NCBI GenBank assembly: GCA_965218875.1
Contig: OZ244707.1
Coordinates: 2,728,001-2,792,000, forward strand
Origin: CBDCMJ01 sp965218875
GTDB taxonomy: Bacteria > Chloroflexota > Dehalococcoidia > Lucifugimonadales > UBA3495
DNA length: 64,000 bases
Reading direction: 5' to 3'
Shown here: in pieces, positions 15,805 through 24,915 of the stretch
Layout: each line of letters begins with the position of its first letter
Position numbering within the stretch: position 1 is the stretch's first letter
Position numbers and translations under genes: made by a program
The notes under the pieces: model-generated
Seen by the model: only the letters and a program-made list of their open reading frames with translations
Database searches by the model: none
What the model was told of the DNA's origin: nothing

Positions 15805-17874
15805 GTGACTACCGAGAAGATTCGCAACATCGGCTTCATAGCCCACATCGACGCCGGCAAGACCACGGTGACGGAGCAGGTTTTGTTTACCACCGGGCGT
15901 ATTCACCGGGTCGGTGAGGTGGACGAGGGCACCACCGCTATGGACTGGATGCCCCAGGAAAAAGAGCGGGGCATCACCATCACCGCCGCGGCCACCAGCG
16001 CGTCGTGGCGGGACTGCCAGATGAATATCATCGACACCCCGGGCCACGTGGACTTCACCGCGGAGGTGGAGCGAAGCCTCAGGGTGCTGGACGGGGGAAT
16101 CGTGGTCCTGGACGCCGTGGCCGGCGTCCAGTCCCAGTCGGAGACGGTGTGGCGGCAGGCCGACAACTACAACGTGCCCCGAATATGCTTCGTCAATAAG
16201 ATGGACCGGACGGGCGCCAGCTACGAGCGCACCATCGAGTCCATCAAGCGGCGGCTCCGGGCCAACCCCGTGGCGGTCCAACTGCCCATCGGCGAGGAGG
16301 CGGGGTTCCGGGGCGTGGTGGACCTGATAAGCGGCCACTCCTCTTTTGAATCGGTCAAAGGCGACTTGGGCAACGGCCATAAGGGCGAGCAATCCGCCGT
16401 TCCCCCGGGATACGAGGGCCCCTTCGAGCAGTACCGCCAAGCCATGATCGAAAAGATCGTGGAAACCGACGAGCGGCTGCTCATCCAGTACCTGGAAGGC
16501 GAATACATACAGGAGGAGGACCTGCGTCAGGCCTTGCGCCAGGCCACCATCGCGGGCCAGTTGTCTCCGGTCCTCTGCGGCAGCGCCGCCAACGGCCGGG
16601 GCATCCACCCCTTGCTGGACGCCATTGTCGATTATCTCCCCTCCCCCTTGGACATACCGCCGGTGGAGGGAGTGGACCCCCGCGACGGGCAGCCGGTGCT
16701 GCGCACTCCCAACGACGGCGTTCCCCTGGCCGCGCTGGCCTTCAAGGTCGCCACCGACCCCTTCGTGGGGAGGCTGGTGTTCCTCAGGGTCTACTCGGGC
16801 AAAGTGGAGTCCGGGGCCTCGGTGAGCAACGTCACCAAGGGACAGCGGGAGCGCACCGGGCGCCTGCTGCGGGTGCACGCCAATCACCGCGAGGAGTTGG
16901 CCGAGGTGAGCGCCGGGGACATCTGCGCCGTGGTAGGCCTCAAGAACACTTTCACCGGCGACACCATCTGCGGCGCCTCGGGCCAGGTGATCCTGGAGCC
17001 TCCCAAGTTCCCCGACCCGGTGGTGTCGGTGGCGATAGAGCCCAACTCCCGGGCCGACCAGGACCGCCTTACCGACGCGCTGCGCAAGCTCTCCGACGAG
17101 GACCCCACGTTCCTGGTCCGCTTCAACCAGGAGACCGGTCAAACCGTCATGTCGGGCATGGGAGAACTCCACCTGGAGGTCCTGGTGGACCGCATGCGCC
17201 GGGAGTTCAACGTGGAGGCCCACGTGGGCAGGCCTCGGGTGTCTTACCGGGAAGCCCTCACCAAACCGGTGCGCGTGGAGGGCAGGTTCATCCGCCAGAC
17301 CGGCGGCCACGGGCAGTTCGGGCACGTGTGGCTGCAACTACAGCCCCTGGAGCGCGGCAGCGGCATAGTGTTCGAGAACGCGCTGCGCGGGGACTCCATA
17401 CCCCGGGAGTACGTTCCGGCGGTAGAGAAGGGAGTACGGGAAGCCGTCGGCAACGGCCCCTTGGCCGGCTACCCCCTGGTGGACCTGAAAATCACCCTGG
17501 TGGACGGCAGCTATCACCCGGTGGACTCATCGGAGCTGGCCTTCCGCGGCGCGGGAATGCTGGCCATCCGAGAGGGCGCGCCCAAGGGCGCCCCGGTGCT
17601 GCTAGAGCCGATTGCGGACCTGGAGGTGGTGACCCCGGGTGAGTTCCTCAGCGACGTGCTGTCGGAGTTGGGCACCCGGCGGGCCCAGATTCGCACCATC
17701 GAAGGCCAAGACGGTCTGCAGACCGTCCGGGCCCTGCTCCCCCTGGGCGAGACCTTCACCTACACCACGGCGCTGCGGTCGGCAACCCAGGGACGGGCCT
17801 CCTACACTATGGAGTTCCGTTACTATGAGCCGGTCCCGGAGAACGTACGGAAATCGCTGCTGGCCGCGGCGTAG
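15805..17874 (+). CDS. fusA: Translation elongation factor G
   Basis: Ribosomal translocase GTPase, 689 residues, starting at GTG. The P-loop AHIDAGKTT is at 13-21, DTPGH at 77-81 and NKMD at 131-134. Domain II and the C-terminal domains IV-V (QTGGHGQFGHVWLQ; ALRSATQGRASYTMEF) are complete. The tuf gene that often follows is absent: rpsJ starts 27 bases after the stop. Confidence 0.97.
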   Translation: MTTEKIRNIGFIAHIDAGKTTVTEQVLFTTGRIHRVGEVDEGTTAMDWMPQEKERGITITAAATSASWRDCQMNIIDTPGHVDFTAEVERSLRVLDGGIVVLDAVAGVQSQSETVWRQADNYNVPRICFVNKMDRTGASYERTIESIKRRLRANPVAVQLPIGEEAGFRGVVDLISGHSSFESVKGDLGNGHKGEQSAVPPGYEGPFEQYRQAMIEKIVETDERLLIQYLEGEYIQEEDLRQALRQATIAGQLSPVLCGSAANGRGIHPLLDAIVDYLPSPLDIPPVEGVDPRDGQPVLRTPNDGVPLAALAFKVATDPFVGRLVFLRVYSGKVESGASVSNVTKGQRERTGRLLRVHANHREELAEVSAGDICAVVGLKNTFTGDTICGASGQVILEPPKFPDPVVSVAIEPNSRADQDRLTDALRKLSDEDPTFLVRFNQETGQTVMSGMGELHLEVLVDRMRREFNVEAHVGRPRVSYREALTKPVRVEGRFIRQTGGHGQFGHVWLQLQPLERGSGIVFENALRGDSIPREYVPAVEKGVREAVGNGPLAGYPLVDLKITLVDGSYHPVDSSELAFRGAGMLAIREGAPKGAPVLLEPIADLEVVTPGEFLSDVLSELGTRRAQIRTIEGQDGLQTVRALLPLGETFTYTTALRSATQGRASYTMEFRYYEPVPENVRKSLLAAA

Positions 17875-17901
17875 CTACTCAATCATTGCGGAACGGCTAA
17901 G

Positions 17902-18213
17902 ATGGTCACCAGGCAAAAAGTAAGAATAATTCTGAAGGCTTTCGATCACAAGATGTTGGACTTGTCGGCCGGTCAGATAGTGGAGACCGCGGAGCGCACC
18001 GGCGCGCGTATCGCGGGGCCAGTGCCGCTGCCCACCCACATCCGGCGTTTTTGCGTAATCCGAAGTCCCCACGTGGACAAGGACTCCAGGGAGCACTTCG
18101 AGATACGCACCCACAAGCGGCTGATAGACATCCTGGAGCCGACCTCCAAGACTATAGACTCCCTCACCAGGCTCAATTTGCCGGCGGGAGTGGACATCTC
18201 GATAAAGCTGTAG
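17902..18213 (+). CDS. rpsJ: 30S ribosomal protein S10
   Basis: 103 residues; also the NusB partner in antitermination. KVRIILKAFDHKMLD, GPVPLPTHIRRFCVIRSPHVDKDSREHFEIRTHKR and DILEPTSKTIDSL match S10 throughout. First gene of the S10 cluster; no separate promoter is evident in the 27-base gap after fusA. Confidence 0.97.
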   Translation: MVTRQKVRIILKAFDHKMLDLSAGQIVETAERTGARIAGPVPLPTHIRRFCVIRSPHVDKDSREHFEIRTHKRLIDILEPTSKTIDSLTRLNLPAGVDISIKL

Positions 18214-18270
18214 TGCAACCATGATCAACGCCCCAAAGGCAGTAAACGGCGCCTCAAGAAGGCTTTCACT

Positions 18271-18903
18271 ATGATCCGGGGATTCCTGGGCCGGAAAATA
18301 GGCATGACCCAGGTCTTCCGCGACAACGGCCAGGTGGTGCCGGTCACGGTGGTCGAGGCGGGCCCCTGCGTGGTGACCCAGATAAAGACCCAGGAAAAAG
18401 ACGGCTACGAGGCGGTGCAGCTGGGGTTCGGCGAGGTGAAACGCCTCAACAAACCCCGGGCCGGACACCTGAGACGCAGCCGCAACTCCCGGTACTTGCG
18501 GGAAGTGCAGGCCGACGACGCCGGCGAGTTCCAGGTGGGCCAGAACATAGGGGTGGACATATTCGAACCCGGGGAGCGCGTGGACGTAATCGCCCGCACC
18601 AAGGGGCGGGGCTTCGCCGGCGTTATGAAGCGCCACGGCTTTCACGGAGGCCCCCGCACCCATGGCCAGTCGGACCGCGCCAGGGCTCCCGGCTCCATCG
18701 GCGGAGGCACCACCCCCGGCAAGGTGTTCAAGGGACTGAAGATGGCCGGGCACATGGGCAACCGCCGGGTGACCATCAAGGGCCTGGAAGTGGTGAGCGT
18801 GAATCCGGACCGGAACCTGCTGTTCCTTAAAGGCGGGGTTCCGGGGGCGCCCAACAGCCTCGTTCAGCTACGGCGAAGCCGGAAAACGGCCCCGGGCAGC
18901 TAG
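18271..18903 (+). CDS. rplC: 50S ribosomal protein L3
   Basis: 210 residues, standard length. The N-terminal GFLGRKIGMTQVF, RTKGRGFAGVMKRHGFHGGPRTHGQSD and GHMGNRRVTIKGLEVV blocks are clear. L3 is an early 50S assembly protein whose central loop reaches the peptidyl transferase centre. Confidence 0.97.
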   Translation: MIRGFLGRKIGMTQVFRDNGQVVPVTVVEAGPCVVTQIKTQEKDGYEAVQLGFGEVKRLNKPRAGHLRRSRNSRYLREVQADDAGEFQVGQNIGVDIFEPGERVDVIARTKGRGFAGVMKRHGFHGGPRTHGQSDRARAPGSIGGGTTPGKVFKGLKMAGHMGNRRVTIKGLEVVSVNPDRNLLFLKGGVPGAPNSLVQLRRSRKTAPGS

Positions 18904-18922
18904 GCGGTAGACGACCTCTGCG

Positions 18923-19801
18923 ATGGAAATCCAGGTTAGAAATCAAAACGGCGAGGCCGCGGAGACGGTGGACTTGAACGACGCCGTGTTCGGTGTCCCC
19001 ATGAACCGCTCCGTGGTGCACCAGGCGCTGGTGATCTACCAGTCCAACAGGCGCCAGGGCACCCACGACACGAAGACCAGGGCCCAGGTATCCGGCGGCG
19101 GGCGCAAACCGTGGATCCAGAAGCACACCGGCCGGGCCCGCCAGGGCAGCATCCGCGCTCCCCAGTGGCGTCACGGCGGCGTGGTGTTCGGCCCGCATCC
19201 CCGCAGCTACCGCAAGAGCTTGCCGCGGCGGTTCCGGCGGCTGGCGCTGAAGTGCGTCCTGTCGGAGAAAGCCCGCCAGGACCGGCTGGTCTGCGTTAGC
19301 AGCATGGACGCCATCGACGGCAAGACCAAGTCCATGGTCAGCCTCCTGGAGAACCTGGAGATCGAGGGCTCGGCCCTGATAATCACCCGGGACTCCGACG
19401 AAAGCGTTATCCGGGCGGCCCACAACCTCAAGAAGATTTGGACGCTGCCCGTTGCCCTGGTCAACGCCCACGAACTGCTGCGCCGGGACACCGTGATAAT
19501 GACCCTTGACGCGGCCCGCTGGGCCGAGGAGTTCCTGGCCGGGGAGCCCCGCCGGCGCGGGGGAGCGTTCTTGGACGACAACGGGGCGGACGACGGCGAG
19601 GAAGCGCCGGACCCGCTGGAACCCCCGGCAGCCGAGGACGAAGCCGCCCCCAGGGCAGCAGCGCCTCCGGCAGAGGACCAAAGGCCGGCGGACGAGCCGG
19701 AAGCCGTGCTGGATGGGGAGGCGGAGGGCGCCGTCGAGTCTCCTGAGTCCGGGGAGGACTCGGGAGAGGATGACGCCTCCACCGGGCCGGGGGAAGAGTA
19801 G
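18923..19801 (+). CDS. rplD: 50S ribosomal protein L4 with long acidic C-terminal tail
   Basis: Residues 1 to about 205 are a normal L4, including the exit-tunnel loop TKTRAQVSGGGRKPWIQKHTGRARQGS and NAHELLRRDTVIMT. About 85 further residues, dominated by Asp, Glu, Pro and Ala and ending GEDDASTGPGEE, extend past the normal end and are predicted disordered. The ATG of rplW follows the stop directly. The tail is read in the same frame with a single stop, so it appears genuine. Confidence 0.95.
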   Translation: MEIQVRNQNGEAAETVDLNDAVFGVPMNRSVVHQALVIYQSNRRQGTHDTKTRAQVSGGGRKPWIQKHTGRARQGSIRAPQWRHGGVVFGPHPRSYRKSLPRRFRRLALKCVLSEKARQDRLVCVSSMDAIDGKTKSMVSLLENLEIEGSALIITRDSDESVIRAAHNLKKIWTLPVALVNAHELLRRDTVIMTLDAARWAEEFLAGEPRRRGGAFLDDNGADDGEEAPDPLEPPAAEDEAAPRAAAPPAEDQRPADEPEAVLDGEAEGAVESPESGEDSGEDDASTGPGEE

Positions 19802-20086
19802 ATGAACATTCACCAGGTGCTGGTCAAGCCGACCATTACGGAGAAGAGCACGATACTTCAGGAATCCGGCAAGTACACCTTCCAGGTTGCGCCCAAGGCC
19901 AACAAAGTGGAAGTGAAACAAGCGGTGGAGAAGAGCTTCGGCGTCAGCGTGCTAGACGTCAACATCACCAAGATCCACGGCAAGAAGAAACGCTACGGCC
20001 CCCGGTCCTCCAAGCAGCCCGACGTGAAGAAAGCCGTGGTGACCCTGGCCCAGGGAGACCGCATCAACATCATCGAGGGACTATAG
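19802..20086 (+). CDS. rplW: 50S ribosomal protein L23
   Basis: 94 residues; a tunnel-exit protein that docks SRP and trigger factor. VLVKPTITEKSTIL, KYTFQVAPKANKVEVKQAVE and VNITKIHGKKKRYG are typical. It starts on the base after the rplD stop. Confidence 0.96.
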   Translation: MNIHQVLVKPTITEKSTILQESGKYTFQVAPKANKVEVKQAVEKSFGVSVLDVNITKIHGKKKRYGPRSSKQPDVKKAVVTLAQGDRINIIEGL

Positions 20087-20140
20087 CTCCGGCGCTATCC
20101 CGGAGCCGCCGTTTCTTAGGAGAGTGAGAGGGACTACCCC

Positions 20141-20974
20141 ATGCCGCTGAAGAACTTGAGGCCGATAACCCCGGGAACCCGCAACGCGGTGCGGCCTTCG
20201 TTTGAGGAGATTACCCACGACAAGCCGGAAAAGTCTCTCCTCTCTCCCCTGGCTAAGCATTCCGGCCGGAACAACCGGGGCAGGATCACGGTCCGCAGCC
20301 GGGGCGGCGGGTCCCGCCGGATGTACCGCCGCGTCGACTTCAAGCGGTTCAAGGACGGCGTGCCGGCCCGGGTGGTCTCCATAGAGTACGACCCCAACAG
20401 GACCACCCGCATTGCGCTGCTCTTCTACACCGACGGGGAAAAGAGCTACATACTCGCCCCGACGGGTCTCAAGGCGAACGACTGGGTGCAGTCGGGCGCC
20501 GACGCGGAGATCAAACTGGGCAACAACCTGCCCCTGCGGTCCATACCCACGGGGACCGTCGTGCATAACCTGGAGCTCACCCCCGGGAGGGGCGGGCAGT
20601 TGGTGCGCAGCGCCGGCGTGGGAGCCCAGGTGCTGTCCCGGGAGGGAGAGTACGTGCTGGTCCGCCTGCCCTCCGGGGAGATGCGGCGGCTGCTTCTGAG
20701 TTGCCGGGCCAGCATAGGCCAGCTATCCAATCCGGACCATAAGAACGAGAGCCTGGGAAAAGCCGGGGCCAAGCGTCACCTGGGGCGACGTCCCCACGTC
20801 AGGGGCGTGGCCATGAACCCCGTGGACCATCCCCACGGGGGAGGGGAGGGCCGCTCCCCCATCGGCATGCCCGGGCCCAAGTCCCCGTGGGGAAAGCCCA
20901 CCCTGGGCTACAAGACCCGGCGAAAGAACAAAGCATCGAGCAAGTTCATATCTCGCCGGGGGCGGAGACGCTAG
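20141..20974 (+). CDS. rplB: 50S ribosomal protein L2
   Basis: 277 residues. Conserved KPEKSLL, HSGRNNRGRITVRSRGGGSRRMYRRVDF and the peptidyl-transferase-proximal RGVAMNPVDHPHGGGEGRS segment, which includes the essential His, are intact. The start has an upstream AGGAGAGTGAGAGG site. Confidence 0.97.
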   Translation: MPLKNLRPITPGTRNAVRPSFEEITHDKPEKSLLSPLAKHSGRNNRGRITVRSRGGGSRRMYRRVDFKRFKDGVPARVVSIEYDPNRTTRIALLFYTDGEKSYILAPTGLKANDWVQSGADAEIKLGNNLPLRSIPTGTVVHNLELTPGRGGQLVRSAGVGAQVLSREGEYVLVRLPSGEMRRLLLSCRASIGQLSNPDHKNESLGKAGAKRHLGRRPHVRGVAMNPVDHPHGGGEGRSPIGMPGPKSPWGKPTLGYKTRRKNKASSKFISRRGRRR

Positions 20975-20975
20975 C

Positions 20976-21260
20976 ATGTCGCGCTCAGTAAAGAAGGGCC
21001 CCTACGTCCATCCCAAGCTGATGAAAAAGGTGGAGGCCGTGCAGCGTTCGGGGACTAAGACGGTGATCCGCACCTGGTCCCGGGCGTCCATGATCATGCC
21101 GGAGATGGTGGGGTTGACCCTGGGAGTCCACGACGGCCGCCGCCACGTGCCGGTGTTCGTCACCGAAAACATGGTGGGCCACCGCCTGGGCGAGTTCTCT
21201 CCCACCCGCACCTACCGGGGCCACGTGGCCCGGTCGGAACGCTCCAGCAGGCCGAGGTAG
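20976..21260 (+). CDS. rpsS: 30S ribosomal protein S19
   Basis: 94 residues: MSRSVKKGPYVHPKLMKKVEA, IRTWSRASMIMPEMVGLTLGVHDGRRHVPVFV and MVGHRLGEFSPTRTYRGH. One base separates it from the rplB stop, implying translational coupling. Confidence 0.97.
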   Translation: MSRSVKKGPYVHPKLMKKVEAVQRSGTKTVIRTWSRASMIMPEMVGLTLGVHDGRRHVPVFVTENMVGHRLGEFSPTRTYRGHVARSERSSRPR

Positions 21261-21263
21261 ATC

Positions 21264-21611
21264 GTGCCTCCTGTAAAGGCCGTGGCAAAGAAAGTGGGAG
21301 CTTCCCACAAGCGCCTCAAGCCGATCTTGGACCTGGTGAGGGGCCAGAGGGTGGACGACGCGCTGAATACCCTGGGGTTGCTGCCCTCGCCCTGGGCCAA
21401 GACGGTGGCTAAAGTGGTCCAGTCCGCAGCGGCCAACGCCGAGAACAACATGTTCATGGCCCGGGACGAGCTGCGCATCGTGCAGATTACCGCGGACAAC
21501 GCCGCGTCGCTGAAACGCTTCCGCCCGCGGGCCAGGGGCCGCATAGGCCGCATTACCAAGCGGTCCAGTCACATCACCGTGGTGGTAAACGAGCACGGAG
21601 AGGAGGCCTAA
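21264..21611 (+). CDS. rplV: 50S ribosomal protein L22
   Basis: 115 residues from a GTG start. It carries RGQRVDDALNTL, the VVQSAAANAENN helix and the tunnel-loop segment RFRPRARGRIGRITKRSSHITVVV. Tightly packed between rpsS and rpsC. Confidence 0.96.
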   Translation: MPPVKAVAKKVGASHKRLKPILDLVRGQRVDDALNTLGLLPSPWAKTVAKVVQSAAANAENNMFMARDELRIVQITADNAASLKRFRPRARGRIGRITKRSSHITVVVNEHGEEA

Positions 21612-21614
21612 GGC

Positions 21615-22352
21615 ATGGGCCACAAGACCCATCCGTACGGTTTCAGGTTGGGGATAATCAAAGATTGGAAGGCACACTGGTTCGCCCCAAACTCCAGAGC
21701 CTACCGCAATCTGGTGCTGGAGGACCTGAAGCTGAGGAACAGCATCCGGAACGAGTACAAGGCTTTTTCCGACGCGGGAATATCCAAAGTGGAGATCGAC
21801 CGCGGGGCCCAGGACAGCGTCATCAACATCCACTCGGCGCGTCCCGGAATCCTCATCGGACGGGATGGCGAGCGGGTCAAGAACCTGCGGAGCCGGCTGG
21901 AGGGCATTACCCGGAGCAAAGTCCAGCTGAATATCATCGAGATTTCCCAGCCGGAGATCGACGCTTACCTGGTGTGCCGGAACATCGCCGAGCAGTTGGA
22001 ACGCCGCGTCGCCTACCGCCGGGCCATGCGGCAAGCGGCCCAACGCGCCATGCAGGGAGGGGCCGAGGGCATAAAGATCATCGTGAAGGGCCGAATCTCC
22101 GGCTCGGAGATCGCCCGGGTGGAAAAATTGATGCTGGGCCGGGTGCCTCTGCACACGCTGCGGGCCGACATCGACTACGGCCTGAGCGAGGCCAACACCG
22201 CCATGGGGTGCATAGGCATCAAGACCTGGGTCTACCATGGGGAGATCCTGGCCCCCATCGCGGAAGAAGCCGAGGAAGAACTGGACACCATCGAGGTCAC
22301 CGTCCAAGCGGACGGTCCCGAGGAGCTCGTGACTTTGGACGAGGATATTTAG
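21615..22352 (+). CDS. rpsC: 30S ribosomal protein S3
   Basis: 245 residues. Starts MGHKTHPYGFRLGI; the KH domain carries the RPGILIGRDGERVKNLR loop, and the C-terminal domain has GRISGSEIARVEKLMLGRVPLHTLRADIDYG. It lines the mRNA entry channel. The tail after IKTWVYHGEI is short and acidic. Confidence 0.97.
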   Translation: MGHKTHPYGFRLGIIKDWKAHWFAPNSRAYRNLVLEDLKLRNSIRNEYKAFSDAGISKVEIDRGAQDSVINIHSARPGILIGRDGERVKNLRSRLEGITRSKVQLNIIEISQPEIDAYLVCRNIAEQLERRVAYRRAMRQAAQRAMQGGAEGIKIIVKGRISGSEIARVEKLMLGRVPLHTLRADIDYGLSEANTAMGCIGIKTWVYHGEILAPIAEEAEEELDTIEVTVQADGPEELVTLDEDI

Positions 22353-22379
22353 GTCCCGCGAAGGGCCTGGAGCTACCGA

Positions 22380-22817
22380 ATGTTGCAGCCGAAACGGACC
22401 AAGTACCGGAAGCATATGCGGGGCCGGCGCAAGGGTACGGCCACCACGGGGAACGAAGTAGCCTTCGGGGAGTTTGGCCTCAAGGCCATGGGCGCCGAGT
22501 GGATTACGGCCCGCCAGATAGAAGCGGCCCGCGTGGCGGTCACCCGGCATCTGCGGCGGGGCGGCCAGGTGTGGGTGCGGGTCTTCCCCGATAAGTCCGT
22601 CAGCAAGAAGCCCGCCGAGGTCCGCATGGGCGGCGGGAAAGCCGCGGTGGACCACTGGGTGGCCGTGGTCAAGCCGGGCCGCATCCTGTTCGAGGTAGCC
22701 GGAGTACCCGCCCAGGACGCCGCCAATGCCCTGAAGCTGGCCTCCCACAAGCTCCCCATTCCCACCAGGACGGTGCAGCGCGACCGGATTAGGTCTGCCG
22801 CGGCCGGGTCCGGCTAG
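22380..22817 (+). CDS. rplP: 50S ribosomal protein L16
   Basis: 145 residues: MLQPKRTKYRKHMRGR, FGEFGLKAMGAEWITARQIEAAR, RVFPDKSVSKKPAEVRMGGGKA. It binds near the tRNA A-site of the large subunit. Standard order between rpsC and rpmC. Confidence 0.97.
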   Translation: MLQPKRTKYRKHMRGRRKGTATTGNEVAFGEFGLKAMGAEWITARQIEAARVAVTRHLRRGGQVWVRVFPDKSVSKKPAEVRMGGGKAAVDHWVAVVKPGRILFEVAGVPAQDAANALKLASHKLPIPTRTVQRDRIRSAAAGSG

Positions 22818-22829
22818 GGAGCGGCAGGC

Positions 22830-23027
22830 GTGCGCGTACAGGATTTACGAGAGTTGAGCGATCAACAGCTTAGGGAAGAGCTGACCAAGGCCTACCGGGA
22901 GTACCAAAACGTCCGCTTCCGCATGAGCACCAATCAGCTTCCCGACACCAATCTTCCCCGAACGGTCAGGAAGTCCATCGCTCGGCTCAGGACCGTTATG
23001 CAAGAGCGCGGACTGACGGAGAGCTGA
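22830..23027 (+). CDS. rpmC: 50S ribosomal protein L29
   Basis: 65 residues from a GTG start: the ELSDQQLREELTKAYREYQNVRFR helix, NQLPDTNLPRTVRKSIARLRTVM. A small two-helix protein near the tunnel exit. Confidence 0.94.
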   Translation: MRVQDLRELSDQQLREELTKAYREYQNVRFRMSTNQLPDTNLPRTVRKSIARLRTVMQERGLTES

Positions 23028-23028
23028 C

Positions 23029-23430
23029 GTGTCCAAAGAGATGCGGAAAGTCCGCACCGGGATAGTGGTGCGGGCCAAAACGGAAAAGACCGCCGTGGTG
23101 GAAACGGTGTGGAGACAGCAGCACCGCTTGTACCGCAAGCAAGTCCGCCGAGTGGGCCGTTTTCACGTTCACGACCCTGAGGGCCGGTGTCGGCTGGGGG
23201 ACGTGGTGCGGATCCAGGAAGTCCGGCCCATTTCCAAGACCAAGCGGTGGCGCCTGCTGGAAATACTGGAGCGGCGGCAAGTAGCCGAGGTGCGCCCAAT
23301 CGATCTGGAAGCCGACGCCGAGGTCCCAGTTGCCGGGGAGCCGGAGGAGTCCGACGCCGACGGGGACTACGAGGCGTCCGGGGACGAGCCGGAAGGTCTG
23401 GAACCGGAAGACGAGGATGAGGAGCAATGA
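23029..23430 (+). CDS. rpsQ: 30S ribosomal protein S17 with acidic C-terminal tail
   Basis: The first 88 or so residues (GTG start, KVRTGIVVRAKTEKTAVVE, YRKQVRRVGRFHVHDPEG, GDVVRIQEVRPISKTKRW) are a normal S17. About 45 added residues, rich in Glu and Asp (ending EPEDEDEEQ), make 133 in total against a usual 80-90. The stop overlaps the rplN start as ATGA. Confidence 0.95.
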   Translation: MSKEMRKVRTGIVVRAKTEKTAVVETVWRQQHRLYRKQVRRVGRFHVHDPEGRCRLGDVVRIQEVRPISKTKRWRLLEILERRQVAEVRPIDLEADAEVPVAGEPEESDADGDYEASGDEPEGLEPEDEDEEQ

Positions 23431-23795
23431 TCCAGACCTACACGCGGCTGAAGGTGGCCGACAACAGCGGGGCCCGGGTCATTCGGCTCATCAACATCCC
23501 CGGCAGCAGCAAGCGGAAATATGCCCACGTTGGCGACGTCATCGTGTGCAACGTCAGGGAAGCCGCCCCCAACTCCCCGGTCAGAAAGGGTGACGTGGTC
23601 AAGGCCGTGGTGATCCGGCAGGCCCAGGGCCGCCGCAGGCCCGACGGCACCTACATCAAGTTCGACGACAACGCCGCGGTATTGATCCTGGACAACCGGC
23701 TGCCGCGGGCCACGCGAATTTTCGGACCGGTGGCCCGGGAGTTGCGCGAGAAGGGGTTCATGCGGATCATCTCCCTCGCTCCCGAGGTGGTATAA
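23427..23795 (+). CDS. rplN: 50S ribosomal protein L14
   Basis: 122 residues, standard length: MIQTYTRLKVADNSGARVIRLINI, GDVIVCNVREAAPNSPVRKGDVVKAVVIR, FDDNAAVLI, GTRIFGPVARELRE-type end (TRIFGPVARELREKGFMRI). Overlaps both neighbours by a few bases. Confidence 0.97.
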   Translation: MIQTYTRLKVADNSGARVIRLINIPGSSKRKYAHVGDVIVCNVREAAPNSPVRKGDVVKAVVIRQAQGRRRPDGTYIKFDDNAAVLILDNRLPRATRIFGPVARELREKGFMRIISLAPEVV

Positions 23796-24115
23796 TGCGC
23801 ATCCGGAGCGGCGACACCGTGCTGGTCATTGCCGGCAAGGACAAGGGCAAGACCGGGCGGGTGGAACGGCAGCATATCAAAGACGACCGGGTGGTGGTGG
23901 AAGGCGTAAACGTGGTTACCCGCCACATGCGGCCTCGCCCCAACGTGAGGCAGTCAGGGCGGATACAGCAGGAATCTCCCATTCACATTTCAAATCTCGC
24001 CCTTATCTGCAACAAGTGCAACCGTCCCATGAAGCCCACCTCCGTGCTGCTGGACACCGGGGCGCGGGTCCGGGGCTGTCCCAAGTGCAAGGAAGTGGTC
24101 GATGACACCAGATGA
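23795..24115 (+). CDS. rplX: 50S ribosomal protein L24
   Basis: 106 residues. The KOW motif region RSGDTVLVIAGKDKGKTGRV leads; the C-terminal half holds two CxxC pairs (CNKC, CPKC), a zinc-ribbon-like form of L24. An early assembly initiator of the 50S subunit. Its start overlaps the rplN stop by one base. Confidence 0.96.
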   Translation: MRIRSGDTVLVIAGKDKGKTGRVERQHIKDDRVVVEGVNVVTRHMRPRPNVRQSGRIQQESPIHISNLALICNKCNRPMKPTSVLLDTGARVRGCPKCKEVVDDTR

Positions 24116-24905
24116 AGTCCAACCCGCCGGCGACGGCGCGTCCGCCGTGGTGACCGGCGGCAGTCCTCCTGAGGAACCGGAAAGGGAACCGGCAAGCCCC
24201 GAGGTCGAGGAACAGTCTTCCGGCGCCGCGGCGCCCGTCGAGGGCCAGGCAGAGCAGGCCCCCCGCCGCCAGAGGGCGGCCCGGGGAGGCCGCGCCGCCC
24301 GGGGCCAGCGGGGCGGGACCGCCACCGCGGAGGAACCGGCCGTCTTCCAGCCGCCGCCCCCACCTCGGCTTCTGGAAACTTACCGGACCGAAATCGTGCC
24401 CGCCCTGGTGCGGGAATTCGGCTTCACCAGCCCCATGCAGGCCCCTCGGGTACAGAAGATCGTGTTGAACGTGGGGGTTGGCGAGGCGCTGACCAACAGC
24501 CGGGCCATGGAGGGGGTGACCAACGACCTGGCCATCATCACCGGCCAGAAACCGATCATAACCCGGGCCCGAAAGTCCATTGCCGGCTTCAAGATAAGAG
24601 AGGGCAATCCCATAGGAGCCGCCGTCACCCTGCGCGGCGCCAGGATGTACTACTTCCTGGACCGTCTAATCAACGTGGCGCTGCCCCGCATCCGGGACTT
24701 CCGGGGGATCCAACGGGGAGGATTCGACGGCAGGGGCAACTTCTCCATAGGCATACGGGAGCAGATAATCTTTCCCGAGATTGACTACAACCAAATAGAC
24801 CGCATACGCGGCCTGCAGGTCACCATAGCCACCAGCGCACGCAACGACCAGGAGGCCATCAGGCTGCTGGAGTTGTACGGTATGCCATTCGTTAGGCAGG
24901 CATAG
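24102..24905 (+). CDS. rplE: 50S ribosomal protein L5 with long N-terminal extension
   Basis: The L5 core begins near residue 88 (RLLETYRTEIVPALVREFGF) and continues with VQKIVLNVGVGEA, KPIITRARKSIAGFKIREG and IFPEIDYNQID. Before it lie about 85 low-complexity residues: first acidic (EEPEREPASPEVEEQ), then Arg/Gly/Ala-rich (RRQRAARGGRAARGQRGG). The ATG overlaps the rplX stop by 14 bases. No good internal start sits at the core boundary, so the extension seems translated. Confidence 0.93.
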   Translation: MTPDEVQPAGDGASAVVTGGSPPEEPEREPASPEVEEQSSGAAAPVEGQAEQAPRRQRAARGGRAARGQRGGTATAEEPAVFQPPPPPRLLETYRTEIVPALVREFGFTSPMQAPRVQKIVLNVGVGEALTNSRAMEGVTNDLAIITGQKPIITRARKSIAGFKIREGNPIGAAVTLRGARMYYFLDRLINVALPRIRDFRGIQRGGFDGRGNFSIGIREQIIFPEIDYNQIDRIRGLQVTIATSARNDQEAIRLLELYGMPFVRQA

Positions 24906-24915
24906 AGGAGAGTCC

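Noticed and set aside
15772..17337. A 521-codon open frame on the minus strand
   Set aside because: Antisense to fusA with composition expected from reverse reading of its codons.
20985..22748. A 587-codon open frame on the minus strand
   Set aside because: Lies exactly antisense to rpsS-rplV-rpsC-rplP, is His/Gly/Pro-rich and has no family resemblance; an artefact of GC-rich codon use.
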